Shown here piece by piece: positions 27,808 through 37,520 of a stretch of DNA of 64,000 nt (positions are counted from its first letter, which is position 1; every line of letters starts with the position of its first letter). Below the pieces are notes generated by a model, which ran no database searches, was not told where the DNA came from, and saw only the letters and a list, made by a program, of their open reading frames with translations. The stretch is from Ferrimonas kyonanensis DSM 18153 (GTDB taxonomy: Bacteria > Pseudomonadota > Gammaproteobacteria > Enterobacterales > Shewanellaceae): positions 434,001-498,000 of the forward strand of contig NZ_AUDJ01000001.1 in NCBI RefSeq assembly GCF_000425405.1, written 5' to 3'. A program made the position numbers and the translations under genes.

Positions 27808-28896
27808 ATGACCGATCGGGAACAACAGATTCTGGCCATTCTTCGTCAGGACCCCATGATTCCACAGCAGGATCTGGCGGATCGCCTTGGCATCAGCCGC
27901 AGCGCGGTTGCCGGACACATCATGAACCTGACCCGTAAGGGCGAAATTCAGGGGAAGGGTTACATCCTGGCCCCGGAGCGCTACGCGGTGGTGATTGGCG
28001 GCGCCAATATGGATCTCTGCGGCCGGGCAGACAACCCGCTGGTGAGCGGTGACTCCAACCCGGGTCAGCTGACCTGCAGCGCCGGCGGTGTGGGTCGCAA
28101 CATCGCCGATAACCTGGGGCGCCTCGGCAGCCGGGTTCAGTTTATCGGTGCCCTCGGCGATGACAGTTGGGGCGAACAGCTCAAGCAGGCGTGCCGGGAA
28201 GCCGGCGTGGGCGTGGATCACAGCCTTACCGTTGGCGGTGCTACCACCTGCAGCTATCTGTCCATTCATGACCCGGATGGTGAGATGCAGCTGGCACTGA
28301 ACGACATGTCGCTGATCGAGAGCCTCAATGCCGATCAACTGGCCAAACGGGAAGGGGTACTGAATCGCGCCTCGGCCCTGGTGGTGGATGCCAATCTCGG
28401 CGCCAGCGCCCTGGATTACCTGTTTCACTGCCATGGTGATAAGCCGATACTGGTGGATCCGGTGTCGACGGTGAAAGCTTCTCGGCTGGCGCCCTACCTG
28501 TCAAAAATTCACACCCTTAAGCCCAACCGCCTGGAAGCGGAGCTGTTGTCCGGCCAACCGCTGAAGCGGCTGGAAGATCTGCCGAACGTGGCTCGGGCGC
28601 TGCACGAGCAAGGGGTCACCCGGTTGCTGATCAGCCTCGGCAGCGAGGGCGCTTACTCCAGCTGTGAGAACGGCAGTCGCCTGATCCCGGCATCGGCCAC
28701 CCAGGTCAACAACGTCACCGGCGCCGGTGATGCCCTGATGGCGGGACTGGCCCACGGACACCTGAATCAATGGCAATGGGACCGCAGTGTCGACTTTGCC
28801 CTCGGAGCCGCCCGCCTGGCGCTGGCTGCCGAAAAAACCATCAACTCAACCATGTCAGAGCAGTCGGTCACCCGCCTGCTAGAGGAAGCAAAATGA
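27808..28896 (+). CDS. psuK: PsuK-type pseudouridine kinase with N-terminal winged helix
   Basis: PfkB-family kinase phosphorylating pseudouridine to its 5'-phosphate. The 362 residues begin with a MarR/Lrp-like winged helix (about 1-55, REQQILAILRQDPMIPQQDLADRLGISRSAVAGHI), then the ribokinase fold with GGANMDLCG, GGVGRNIADNLGRLG and the anion-hole motif NVTGAGDALMAGL. E. coli PsuK lacks the HTH part; the longer form is common elsewhere and may let the kinase regulate its own operon. The ATG at 27808 begins the HTH; ATG 27763 is an in-frame alternative. It overlaps psuG by four bases (ATGA). Confidence 0.9.
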   Translation: MTDREQQILAILRQDPMIPQQDLADRLGISRSAVAGHIMNLTRKGEIQGKGYILAPERYAVVIGGANMDLCGRADNPLVSGDSNPGQLTCSAGGVGRNIADNLGRLGSRVQFIGALGDDSWGEQLKQACREAGVGVDHSLTVGGATTCSYLSIHDPDGEMQLALNDMSLIESLNADQLAKREGVLNRASALVVDANLGASALDYLFHCHGDKPILVDPVSTVKASRLAPYLSKIHTLKPNRLEAELLSGQPLKRLEDLPNVARALHEQGVTRLLISLGSEGAYSSCENGSRLIPASATQVNNVTGAGDALMAGLAHGHLNQWQWDRSVDFALGAARLALAAEKTINSTMSEQSVTRLLEEAK

Positions 28897-29810
28897 TGTT
28901 AGAGCAATATCTGGATATTCAACCTGAAGTGGCTGCGGCCCTGGCCAATAACCAAGCTGTCGTCGCTCTGGAATCGACCATTATTTCTCACGGCATGCCT
29001 TATCCCCGCAACGTGGATACCGCGCTGGAAGTGGAGCAGGCGATCCGTGATCAGGGCGCGGTTCCGGCCACCATCGCCATCATCGAAGGCCGCCTCAAGG
29101 TGGGTCTGGATGAAGCTCAGATCCGTCATCTGGGTCAAGCCGGCCAGGCCGTTGCCAAGGTCAGCCGTCGTGACATTCCATTCGTTGTTGCGGCGAAAAA
29201 AGACGGTGCCACCACCGTGGCGGCGACCATGATTCTGGCTGCCATGGCGGGCATCAAGGTGTTTGCTACCGGTGGTATCGGCGGCGTACACCGCGGTGCG
29301 CAGGAGACATTCGACATCTCCGCCGACCTGCAGGAGTTGGCGCACACCGATGTGGCCGTGGTCTGTGCCGGTGCCAAGTCAATTCTGGACCTGGGCCTGA
29401 CCCGTGAATACCTGGAAACTCAGGGGGTTCCGGTTGTGGGCTACCAGACCGACAGCCTGCCGGCGTTCTACACCCGCGAAAGCGAGCACAGCATCGATTA
29501 CCGCCTGGATACGCCGGAGCAGATCGCATCGGCGCTGAAAGCCAAGTGGGCCTTGGGCCTCAATGGTGGCGTGGTGGTGACCAATCCGATTCCTGAGCAG
29601 TACGCCATGGCGCCGGAGCTGATCACCGAAGCCATTGAAACTGCGCTGAAAGAAGCGGAAGAGCAGGGCATCGCCGGTAAGGCGTCCACCCCGTTCCTGT
29701 TGGCGCGAGTGTGCGAACTGACCGGTGGCAACAGCCTCGATTCCAACATCCAGCTGGTGCTGAACAACGCCCGCCTGGGTGCGCAGATTGCGGCGTCTTA
29801 CTGCAAGTAA
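28893..29810 (+). CDS. psuG: PsuG pseudouridine-5'-phosphate glycosidase
   Basis: Cleaves the C-C bond of pseudouridine 5'-phosphate to uracil and ribose 5-phosphate, the second step of pseudouridine catabolism. The 305 residues match the family (E. coli 312). Seen: the conserved VALESTIISHGMPYPRN at the N-terminus, ATIAIIEGRLKVGL, KVSRRDIP, and the central FATGGIGGVHRGA. The ATG overlaps the psuK stop as ATGA, giving strict coupling. No nucleoside transporter lies next to the pair, unlike in many other psuKG loci. Confidence 0.95.
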   Translation: MMLEQYLDIQPEVAAALANNQAVVALESTIISHGMPYPRNVDTALEVEQAIRDQGAVPATIAIIEGRLKVGLDEAQIRHLGQAGQAVAKVSRRDIPFVVAAKKDGATTVAATMILAAMAGIKVFATGGIGGVHRGAQETFDISADLQELAHTDVAVVCAGAKSILDLGLTREYLETQGVPVVGYQTDSLPAFYTRESEHSIDYRLDTPEQIASALKAKWALGLNGGVVVTNPIPEQYAMAPELITEAIETALKEAEEQGIAGKASTPFLLARVCELTGGNSLDSNIQLVLNNARLGAQIAASYCK

Positions 29811-29818
29811 GCCCGATC

Positions 29819-29846
29819 GTCGGGGCGGCGTTCGCCGCCCCGTTCT
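29819..29846 (+). terminator. Terminator after psuG
   Basis: GGGGCGGC / GCCGCCCC stem with GTTC loop followed by a pyrimidine-rich tract (GTTCTCTCTT). Converges with the minus-strand glycosylase gene. Confidence 0.75.
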
Positions 29847-29862
29847 CTCTTCCCTTCAAACG

Positions 29863-30483
29863 TCAGTCGTGCTGAGCCAATGCGGCTCTGACCCGATGTT
29901 GTAACTCCGGTACCACCTCCTGCTCAAACCAGGGATTGCGTCTCAGCCACAGGTTGTTGCGCGGCGAAGGGTGAGGCAGCGGCAGACGTCCCTGATCCAG
30001 ATGATCACGCCATTGGCGCACGTTGTCGGTCAGCGAGCGGAACTGTTCGAGGTAATGGCGCTGAGCGTATTGCCCCACCAGCAGAGTCAGCCGAACTTGT
30101 GGCAGTCGCTGCAGCACTTGGCGGTGCCATTGCGGCGCGCAGCGCGGATCCGGTGGGTTGTCACCGCTTTTGCCCCGGCCGGGGTAGCAAAATCCCATGG
30201 GGACGATGGCCACATCGCCAGGATGGTAGAACTGCTCCGGAGTCAGATTCAGCCATTGCCGCAACCGCTGGCCGCTGGGATCGTCCCAGGGAATGCCGCT
30301 GTGATGCACTTTCAGGCCCGGCGCCTGGCCGATGATCAGCAGCCGGGCGCTGCCGGAGAACTGCACCACCGGCCGTGGACCCAGTGGCAGTTGCGCCTGA
30401 CACAGGCGACAGTCTCGAATCTCATTGACCAGAGGGTCATCGCTCAACCGTATCGGAACAGTGTGTGGAGTATCAGAAAACAT
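29863..30483 (-). CDS. Uracil-DNA glycosylase family protein (COG1573-like)
   Basis: Probable DNA repair glycosylase of the UDG superfamily. The 206 residues carry motif 1 LLIIGQAPGLKVHHSGIPWDD (split at about residues 49-68) and the distal LPHPSPRNN motif, where the His-Pro-Ser is the usual DNA-binding loop. Four cysteines sit at 25, 28, 99 and 115 (DCRLC and GFCYPG...PRCAP), the spacing expected for a [4Fe-4S] cluster as in family 4 enzymes. I chose MFSDTPHTVP as start; an upstream ATG at 30576 would add 31 residues and run into the divergent gene. Substrate specificity cannot be read from sequence. Confidence 0.82.
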   Translation of the reverse strand: MFSDTPHTVPIRLSDDPLVNEIRDCRLCQAQLPLGPRPVVQFSGSARLLIIGQAPGLKVHHSGIPWDDPSGQRLRQWLNLTPEQFYHPGDVAIVPMGFCYPGRGKSGDNPPDPRCAPQWHRQVLQRLPQVRLTLLVGQYAQRHYLEQFRSLTDNVRQWRDHLDQGRLPLPHPSPRNNLWLRRNPWFEQEVVPELQHRVRAALAQHD

Positions 30484-30575
30484 ATTGAATTTGCATTTCC
30501 CATTTAAAAGGAAACCGAATTTCGGTAACTTGGGTGGCATTCGAGATTCACAGCGGGCAATGCACCACTGCGTCA

Positions 30576-33143
30576 ATGAGCATTACCAAGCGCTTCATAC
30601 TACAACTCGGTGCCATCGCCTTGCCGATCCTCATCTTTATCGGCAGCTCGCTCTACTGGCAACTGGAAAGCGGATTGTCGTCGATGACGACGGATCTGCA
30701 CAGTCGCACCCTCGCCAATGTCGTCAACGAGTTGGAATCGGATCTGCGGGATCAGATTCAGAACATCAACGACGTGGCCCTGGCTCAGCAACCCTTGCAA
30801 AACCAACTGCTGTCACAGCAACGTCAGCTGGGACGAGTGCTGCTGGTGATGAACCATCACGGTGAACTCAGGTTGCTGTTACCTGAGAATAGCCGACCCA
30901 ATGGCATTGAGCAGAGCACACTGGAACGCTTTCAGTCGATATTCACCGTCGGCAGTTTCCAGTTTGAACGCAGTGGGGTGATGCCGGTTGCCCATCAATT
31001 TTATAGCGTCAGTGTGATTCCAGTACAAAATAAATTGTGGCGCGGTATGGCCCTGGTACAGGAATTGACCCCGGCCAAGCTCAAGGCGCTCGGCAATGCC
31101 AGTGAGCTGATTGGCAGCATCAGTGTTATGCCGGAGTCGCAGTTGGGACGCACCATCAGCATTCCCATCGCCACGTTTTCCGGAGAGCCGTTACGGTTGT
31201 CGGCGACCTTCCATCACTGGCAGGCGATGCAGAAGAACCAGCTGTTGCTGTCGTTGATGACGATGTTTGTCCTCGCCATTGTGCTGATGTTGGCGGTGAT
31301 GGTGTTCCACCTGTGGCGGCAGCTGATCGCACCGGCCCAGGAGTTGTCGACCCTGCTCAAGCAGCATCAGGCCAATAAGGATTGGCACCGGCCGGTGGTG
31401 ATGAAAGGCTCCGGTGCCACCAAGGGGCTGAGCCGGCTGATCAACAGCTTGACCATGGAGATTGCCAACAGCCACCTGTTTTATCACACCGCCCTCAATG
31501 CGGTGTCCGATGCCGCCATCATGGTGGACCGTCATGGGCGGGTGACTCAACTCAGCCCGGTGGCGGAGCTGCTGCTGGGCCTGAAGACGGACCAGGTCCG
31601 GCACAAGCAGTTGGCGGACATCATGCCCGGTAACTCCGGGGCTCAACTCGACGCCATGCTGGTGGCCCTGCTCAATGGCAGCCAGGTTCACGAAGAGGGG
31701 CGGGTGCAGCTGGCCAAGGCGCAGTTGGCCAAGATGGTGGATTTCAGCATCACTCGCGTCGATGACCGCAGCGGCAGTTGCCTCGGGGCGGTGGTGACCC
31801 TCAAAGACATCACTCGCTCGGAGCTGCTGAAACGAGAGCTGAAGCGCAAGGCCCAGTATGACGTGGTCACCGGCCTGTTTAACCGCCAGAGCTTCGATCA
31901 GCACCTGGCACAGCTTGAAAGTGACGACGGTCAGCACGCGATCTGCTACATGGATCTGGCCCGCTTTAAACTGATCAACGACAGCTGTGGCCACGAAGCC
32001 GGCGATCGCATGCTCAAGGACGTGTCCGATGCCATGCAGCGTTGCCTGCGCAAGAGCGACTTCCTGGCTCGCATCGGCGGCGATGAGTTCGCCCTGATCC
32101 TGACCAACACCACGGCACTGGAAGCGGCCCGTCAGCTGAAGATCCTGATGGACAAGGTGCGCGGCATTACCCTGTACTGGGATTCTGGCAGCTACACCGT
32201 CGGCCTGCATATCGGTGTGGCGTTCCACCGTGGCGAAGACAGCAGCCCCCGGGAGGTGTTCAAGGACGCCGAGCTGGCCTGCCAGGCGGCGAAGAGCAAG
32301 GGTGACAGCCAGATTCACTTCTTCGATTCCCTGGATCAGGATCTGGCACATCAGCGTAATGCCCCAGCCTGGGCAATGAAGATCAACGAGGCGATTCTCA
32401 ACGACAACCTGGTGCTGTTCTTCCAGCCCATCGAGGCGATCTCCCATAAGACCCACAAGCGGCGGATGGAGATTCTGCTGCGGATTCGGGAGGAGAACGG
32501 CAGCATTCTGGCGCCGGCGCAGTTCATCGCCGCGGCCGAGCGCTTTAACCTGATGCCGACCGTGGATCGGGCGGTGGTGCGAAAAGCCTTTGAGTGGCTG
32601 GCCCGTCACCCCGAACTGTGGGATACCCAGGTGATGTCGGTGAACCTGTCCGGCACCAGCCTCTCCAGCGATGGTCTGGTGGATTACATCGACGAGCTGG
32701 TGAAAAGCCTCAATATTCCGACCCATTGCATCTGTTTTGAGGTGACCGAAACCGCCGCCATCTCCAACGAGAGTCGGGCGCTGGACATTCTGCATGCCCT
32801 GCGTCGCCGTGGCTTCGCGTTTGCTTTGGATGACTTCGGTTCCGGCTTTGCCTCCTACGGCTACCTGCGCCAGTTGCCGGTGGATTACGTTAAGATCGAC
32901 GGCTGTTTCGTGCGTAACCTGGCCACCAACGCCAAGGACTACGCCATCGTCAAATCGATTCATGATGTGTGCCGGGTCATCGGCATCGAGACCGTGGCCG
33001 AGTTCGTCGAGGACCAGGATACCCTGGATCAGCTCAATGCCATCGGCGTTAACTACGCTCAGGGCTATGGCATCGGTCGTCCAAAAGACCTGGAAACCTA
33101 CCAACCGGATCTGCCTCCCCCAGAGGAGGCGATTCAGGCCTGA
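30576..33143 (+). CDS. Membrane sensor with PAS, GGDEF and EAL domains
   Basis: 855-residue cyclic-di-GMP protein. Order: membrane helix (about 8-28), periplasmic sensor of about 190 residues, second helix (about 222-247), linker, PAS domain (about 300-410, TALNAVSDAAIMVDRHGRVTQL), GGDEF near residue 500 (ARIGGDEFALIL, catalytic site intact), EAL domain from about 615. The EAL tripeptide is EIL (RRMEILLRI), but the metal-binding Glu, the Asn in MSVNLSG, FEVTETAAI, DDFGSGFASYGYL and YVKIDG are kept, so hydrolysis is possible. The ATG at 30576 is chosen because the hydrophobic segment follows at once; the frame is open a little upstream. Signal unknown. Confidence 0.9.
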   Translation: MSITKRFILQLGAIALPILIFIGSSLYWQLESGLSSMTTDLHSRTLANVVNELESDLRDQIQNINDVALAQQPLQNQLLSQQRQLGRVLLVMNHHGELRLLLPENSRPNGIEQSTLERFQSIFTVGSFQFERSGVMPVAHQFYSVSVIPVQNKLWRGMALVQELTPAKLKALGNASELIGSISVMPESQLGRTISIPIATFSGEPLRLSATFHHWQAMQKNQLLLSLMTMFVLAIVLMLAVMVFHLWRQLIAPAQELSTLLKQHQANKDWHRPVVMKGSGATKGLSRLINSLTMEIANSHLFYHTALNAVSDAAIMVDRHGRVTQLSPVAELLLGLKTDQVRHKQLADIMPGNSGAQLDAMLVALLNGSQVHEEGRVQLAKAQLAKMVDFSITRVDDRSGSCLGAVVTLKDITRSELLKRELKRKAQYDVVTGLFNRQSFDQHLAQLESDDGQHAICYMDLARFKLINDSCGHEAGDRMLKDVSDAMQRCLRKSDFLARIGGDEFALILTNTTALEAARQLKILMDKVRGITLYWDSGSYTVGLHIGVAFHRGEDSSPREVFKDAELACQAAKSKGDSQIHFFDSLDQDLAHQRNAPAWAMKINEAILNDNLVLFFQPIEAISHKTHKRRMEILLRIREENGSILAPAQFIAAAERFNLMPTVDRAVVRKAFEWLARHPELWDTQVMSVNLSGTSLSSDGLVDYIDELVKSLNIPTHCICFEVTETAAISNESRALDILHALRRRGFAFALDDFGSGFASYGYLRQLPVDYVKIDGCFVRNLATNAKDYAIVKSIHDVCRVIGIETVAEFVEDQDTLDQLNAIGVNYAQGYGIGRPKDLETYQPDLPPPEEAIQA

Positions 33144-33184
33144 GTCCGGCAGGAAGCCGGGGCCTTAACCACAAGGAGAGTGTG

Positions 33185-33979
33185 ATGCACGCGGTAAAAG
33201 ACAAGGTGGTGATTGTCACCGGTGCCTCCGAAGGGATCGGCCGGGCGCTGGCGATGCAGTTGTCTGCCGCCGGGGCCAGGTTGATGCTGGCGGCCCGCAA
33301 CCAGCAGCGGCTGCAGGCGCTGGCCGAGCAACTGCCCGGCGAGGCCGAGGTGTGTCCCTGTGACGTGGCGCAGCCGCAGCAGTGCCAGCAACTGGTGGCG
33401 CAGACCCTGGCGCACTTTGGCCGCCTCGACATCCTGGTCAATAACGCCGGTATCACCATGTGGAGTCGCTTCGATGACAGCGACGACCTGGAGGTGTTTG
33501 AACGGCTGATGCGGGTGAATTACCTGGGGGCGGTCTACCTGACACACGCCGCCTTGCCAGCCCTGAAACAAAGCCGAGGCAGTGTGGTGGCGGTGGCCTC
33601 CCTGGCCGGCCTGACCGGGGTTCCTTGTCGCAGTGGCTACGCCGCTTCCAAGCACGCCATGGTGGGTTTTTTCGATTCACTGCGCATTGAGCTGAAGGAT
33701 CAAGGGGTGGACGTGACCGTGATCTGTCCCGACTTTGTGGTGTCACAGATTCACAAGCGGGCCATCGGCGCCGACGGCCAGCCTCTGGGGCAGTCGCCGA
33801 TGCAGGAGTCGAAAATCATGACCGCCGAGCAGTGCGCCCAGTTGTGCCTGACCGCCATTGGCAACCGCGATCGCCTGCTGATCACCTCGCTGCGGGGCAA
33901 GCTGGGGCGCTGGCTACGGCTGCTGGCCCCGGGGCTGATCGACCGCATTGCCGACCGGGCGATTCGACAGCGGCATTAA
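33185..33979 (+). CDS. SDR-family NAD(P)-dependent oxidoreductase
   Basis: Classical short-chain dehydrogenase of 264 residues. Seen: cofactor motif TGASEGIGRA (residues about 13-22), NNAGI, catalytic Ser region SVVAVASLAGLTG, catalytic YAASKHA (Tyr and Lys), and a C-terminal helical tail LRGKLGRWLRLLAPGLIDRIADRAI that may touch the membrane and recalls DHRS7-like enzymes. AGGAG seven bases before the ATG. It follows the cyclic-di-GMP protein by about 40 bases and may share its transcript. The substrate is unknown. Confidence 0.9.
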   Translation: MHAVKDKVVIVTGASEGIGRALAMQLSAAGARLMLAARNQQRLQALAEQLPGEAEVCPCDVAQPQQCQQLVAQTLAHFGRLDILVNNAGITMWSRFDDSDDLEVFERLMRVNYLGAVYLTHAALPALKQSRGSVVAVASLAGLTGVPCRSGYAASKHAMVGFFDSLRIELKDQGVDVTVICPDFVVSQIHKRAIGADGQPLGQSPMQESKIMTAEQCAQLCLTAIGNRDRLLITSLRGKLGRWLRLLAPGLIDRIADRAIRQRH

Positions 33980-33980
33980 T

Positions 33981-34667
33981 CTAGCTCCCCACCTCTATGG
34001 CAAGTGCGGCAAAGGCCAAACCGTTGTTAAGTGAGTGAAGCCCGATAGGCACCCAAAGTGAGCCGGTTTTATGCCGACTCCAGCCTAGAATCAGCCCAAA
34101 CAGAAAGAGGTGGAACATTCCCACAATGGTGTATTGGCTATGTACCAAGGCCCAGGTCGCGGAGGTGAGCGATATGCTCAGCCAGGGGCGTTGCCATTGC
34201 TGCTGCAAGGCTTGCCAGAGGAATTGACGGTAAAATAACTCCTCAGCCAGAGGGGCGAGGATAACGAGGCCCAGAAACACCAACAATACATGGACATTGA
34301 TTGTATGTTGCTCCATCCATTGGAGATCTTCCGTTGCTATGGGTAGCAGGAGCAGGCTTGCTCTAAGAAGAACCACATAACCTAGCAGTGAGCCGCAGAA
34401 CTTAAGGCTGACTTTGGGAGTTATCAAAGCTGCTGCAGCAAGCCAGTTGGAGTAGTAGCGTCGAAAGACGGACAGAAGCACTGTAATCCAAATTAGCTGT
34501 GCCGCGATGTTGGCGACGTAAGTCGCTAGGGTGATGCCAGTAAAATGAACGGTGGCGGCGCTTAGAATAGCAATCAGTATCGTGCAGAAAACCCATACGC
34601 CAAAGACATAGTACAGCGGCAACTTAAATTCGGAGTTTGACATCTCTTGGCTAATGGCCTGGTTCAC
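33981..34667 (-). CDS. CPBP-family intramembrane metalloprotease
   Basis: Polytopic protein of 228 residues with about six membrane segments and the CPBP (Abi/CaaX protease-like) motif AEELFYRQFLW (Glu142, Glu143, Arg147) plus the later FHLFLFGLILGW His motif. Start codon GTG (34667) is supported by AAGGAA six bases before it; an ATG at 34643 is an alternative. Codon use and base composition are visibly more AT-rich than the genes on both sides, which suggests later acquisition. It converges with the SDR gene with only one base between stops. Bacterial relatives are sometimes linked to bacteriocin immunity; nothing nearby supports that here. Confidence 0.86.
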   Translation of the reverse strand: MNQAISQEMSNSEFKLPLYYVFGVWVFCTILIAILSAATVHFTGITLATYVANIAAQLIWITVLLSVFRRYYSNWLAAAALITPKVSLKFCGSLLGYVVLLRASLLLLPIATEDLQWMEQHTINVHVLLVFLGLVILAPLAEELFYRQFLWQALQQQWQRPWLSISLTSATWALVHSQYTIVGMFHLFLFGLILGWSRHKTGSLWVPIGLHSLNNGLAFAALAIEVGS

Positions 34668-34829
34668 CTGTTACTTCCTTGAGTGACCTTAGCCGCCCAG
34701 TATCCATACACCTGCGCATGGGAGCAATGCTGAGAGGAATCCCCATATTGTGAGTGGTTAAAAGTTAACCGTCGCCAGTTCCCTCATCCTCTGCTACAAT
34801 CCGCGCCCGGTACGCATTAAGGTGGCAGC

Positions 34830-37109
34830 ATGATCCCAAAACCCAAAACCAAACTGTTCGACTACCCCAAATACTGGGCAGAGTCTTACGGGCCGGCGCC
34901 CTTTATGCCGACCTCCCGTGAGGAGATGGAGGCCCTGGGTTGGGACAGCTGCGACATCATCGTGATCACCGGCGATGCCTATGTGGATCACCCCTCCTTC
35001 GGCATGGGAATTGTCGGTCGGATGCTGGAAGCCCAGGGGTTTCGGGTCGGCATCATCGATCAGCCGGATTGGCACAGCAAAGACGACTTCATGAAGCTGG
35101 GTAAGCCGAATCTGTTCTTTGCCGTCGGGGCCGGCAACATGGACTCGATGATCAACCACTACACCGCCGATCGCCGCCTGCGTCATGACGACGCCTATAC
35201 CCCGGATAACGTCCATGGTAAGCGCCCGGATCGGGCGGTGGTGGTCTACACCCAGCGTTGCAAAGAGGCCTATAAAGAGGTGCCGGTGACCATCGGCAGC
35301 ATCGAGGCCAGCCTGCGCCGCATTGCCCATTACGACTACTGGCAGGATAAGGTGCGCCGCGCCATCCTGTTTGATGCTAAAGCCGACCTGCTGATCTACG
35401 GCAACGCCGAGCGCCCCATCATCGAAGTGGCCCATCGGCTGGCGGCGGGGGAGTCGATTCAGCAGATGCGCAACATTCGTGGTACCGGCTTCCTGACCAA
35501 GGAGCCGCTGCCAGGCTGGACCGGGCTGGACTCCACCACTCTGGACACCCCGGGAAAGATTGACCCCATTCCCAACCCCTATGGCGCCGATGACATGGGC
35601 TGTGAGCTCGGCAGCGGCAGTGCTGCGGTGGCGCCGTCGCAGCAGCAGGCCCAGGCGGTGGTGGTGCAACCGGCCAAGCCCAAGCCCTGGGACAAGCAGT
35701 ACATCCTGTTGCCGGCATTCGACCAGGTGCGGGCCGACAAGGTGCTGTACGCCCACAGTTCGCGGGTGTTTCACCAGGAAACCAACCCCGGTTGTGCCCG
35801 GGCATTGATGCAGCGCCATGGCGATCGTTTTATCTGGCTCAATCCGCCGGCCATTCCGCTGGAGACCGATGAGATGGACTGGGTGTTTGGTTTGCCCTAT
35901 CAGCGGGTGCCTCACCCTAAGTACGCCGGTCGCAAGATTCCGGCGTACGACATGATCAAGACCTCCATCAACATCATGCGCGGCTGTTATGGCGGCTGTT
36001 CGTTCTGCTCCATTACCGAGCATGAGGGCCGAATCATTCAGAGCCGCTCTCACGAGTCCATCGTCAATGAGATTGAGGAGATCAAGCAGAAGGTGCCCGG
36101 TTTTACCGGGGTGATCTCCGATCTCGGTGGTCCCACCGCCAACATGTATGGCCTGAGGTGCAAAAGCCCCAAGGCGGAGTCCACCTGTCGCCGTTTGTCC
36201 TGCATCTACCCGGACATTTGCGGCCACATGGACACCGACCACACACCCACCATCGAGTTGTATCGTAAGGCCCGCAAGGTAAAAGGGATTAAAAAGATCC
36301 TGATCGCCTCCGGGGTGCGGTATGACCTGGCGGTGGAGGATCCCCGTTACGTCAAGGAGCTGGTGACCCATCATGTGGGTGGCTACCTGAAGATTGCGCC
36401 GGAGCATACCGAAGAGGGGCCGTTGTCGAAGATGCTTAAACCGGGCATGGGCAGCTACTACCGCTTCAAGCAGTTGTTTGAACAGTACTCCGCCGAGGCG
36501 GGTAAGAAACAGTACCTGATCCCCTACTTTATCTCCGCCCACCCTGGGACCACCGATAAGGATATGGTCAACCTGGCGCTGTGGCTGAAGGCCAACAACT
36601 TCAAGTTGGATCAGGTGCAGAACTTCTACCCGTCACCGCTGGCGAACGCCACCGCCATCTGGCATACCGAGCACGACTCCATGCGCAAGGTCAGCTACAA
36701 GGGTGACAAGGTACCGGTGGCCAAAGGCGGTCGCCAACGTCGTCTGCACAAGGCGATTCTGCGCTATCACGATCCTGCCAACTGGCCGCTGATTCGGGAA
36801 GGGCTGCGGGCCAATGGGCTGGCGAAGTTGATTGGCAATGGGCCTAATTGTCTGGTGCCGGCAGAGGGCCGTGACGGCCAGCGCGGTCAGCAGGGAAAAG
36901 GCAAGCCGGCGTTGTCCAGGCACACTGGCCTCAAGCAATTTGATAAGCCGCGACGGGCCGCCAAAGGCGGCGGTCAGGGAGCCAAGAGCGCAGGGGAGGG
37001 GCGTCCCGGCCAGAGCAAGCCAACGGGGCGTCCTCAGGGCAACCGCACCGGCAGTAAGCCGGCCAACCGTGGGGGCGGCCGCCCGAAACCCTCGCGTCAG
37101 GGTCGCTAG
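34830..37109 (+). CDS. ygiQ: YgiQ-family radical SAM protein
   Basis: Radical S-adenosylmethionine protein of the UPF0313 family, function unknown. 759 residues: N-terminal YgiQ domain (cobalamin-binding-like, [18 protein letters not shown]), a low-complexity insert near 265-280 ([15 protein letters not shown]), radical SAM core with [15 protein letters not shown] (Cys triplet), and a C-terminal domain, then a Gly/Lys/Arg/Pro-rich disordered tail of about 75 residues ([20 protein letters not shown] and after) that could bind nucleic acid. AAGGTGG lies upstream of the ATG. Single gene with its own terminator. Confidence 0.95.
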   Translation: MIPKPKTKLFDYPKYWAESYGPAPFMPTSREEMEALGWDSCDIIVITGDAYVDHPSFGMGIVGRMLEAQGFRVGIIDQPDWHSKDDFMKLGKPNLFFAVGAGNMDSMINHYTADRRLRHDDAYTPDNVHGKRPDRAVVVYTQRCKEAYKEVPVTIGSIEASLRRIAHYDYWQDKVRRAILFDAKADLLIYGNAERPIIEVAHRLAAGESIQQMRNIRGTGFLTKEPLPGWTGLDSTTLDTPGKIDPIPNPYGADDMGCELGSGSAAVAPSQQQAQAVVVQPAKPKPWDKQYILLPAFDQVRADKVLYAHSSRVFHQETNPGCARALMQRHGDRFIWLNPPAIPLETDEMDWVFGLPYQRVPHPKYAGRKIPAYDMIKTSINIMRGCYGGCSFCSITEHEGRIIQSRSHESIVNEIEEIKQKVPGFTGVISDLGGPTANMYGLRCKSPKAESTCRRLSCIYPDICGHMDTDHTPTIELYRKARKVKGIKKILIASGVRYDLAVEDPRYVKELVTHHVGGYLKIAPEHTEEGPLSKMLKPGMGSYYRFKQLFEQYSAEAGKKQYLIPYFISAHPGTTDKDMVNLALWLKANNFKLDQVQNFYPSPLANATAIWHTEHDSMRKVSYKGDKVPVAKGGRQRRLHKAILRYHDPANWPLIREGLRANGLAKLIGNGPNCLVPAEGRDGQRGQQGKGKPALSRHTGLKQFDKPRRAAKGGGQGAKSAGEGRPGQSKPTGRPQGNRTGSKPANRGGGRPKPSRQGR

Positions 37110-37120
37110 ACTCAAACGGA

Positions 37121-37150
37121 CAACGGTCGCCGAGGGGCGACCGTTGTTGT
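37121..37150. terminator. Convergent terminator between ygiQ and a small exported protein
   Basis: CAACGGTCGCC / GGCGACCGTTG stem with a short GAGG loop; TTGT follows. No long T-run, so strength is uncertain. Confidence 0.65.
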
Positions 37151-37163
37151 ATCGGCAGATCGG

Positions 37164-37520
37164 TTAGCGGTTGTAGCGGTCGATCATCAGGGTGACGCTG
37201 CTGCCGTTGTGGGTGTGGCAGGTACCGGCATCGTATTCCCGTTCCAGGGTAAATTCACACTCCCCCAGTTCCGGGGCACTGAGGCTGAGCCGGGTCGCCA
37301 GTTCATCGACGCTGATCACCAACTCCAGATGACCGGCGCTGCCGCGATCCAGTTTCAGGTAGTAGGGTTTGACCAGAGTTACCTGAATCTGCTGTGCGTG
37401 CAGCAGATTGCCGTCAGGGCCGTGAATGCCGTACAGCAGTTTCACCTGTGGCGAGGTGCTGTCGTAGGCCGCGGCCATGCTGCTGAGCAGCAGGGTGATG
37501 GCGAGCAGTAGTGTGCGCAT
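37164..37520 (-). CDS. Small exported protein of unknown function
   Basis: 118 residues with a clear signal peptide (MRTLLLAITLLLSSMAAA, cleavage before YDS). The mature protein has two cysteines (ECEF and TCHTH) that could form a disulfide, and an alternating hydrophobic pattern that suggests a small beta domain: KLLYGIHGPDGNLL, IQVTLVKPYYLKL. An in-frame ATG 33 bases upstream would spoil the signal peptide, so I take MRTLL. I do not recognise a family. Probably periplasmic. Confidence 0.7.
   Translation of the reverse strand: MRTLLLAITLLLSSMAAAYDSTSPQVKLLYGIHGPDGNLLHAQQIQVTLVKPYYLKLDRGSAGHLELVISVDELATRLSLSAPELGECEFTLEREYDAGTCHTHNGSSVTLMIDRYNR

Noticed and set aside
34794-36542. 582-codon frame antisense to ygiQ
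   Set aside because: Shadow frame; the radical SAM protein on the plus strand is unmistakable.
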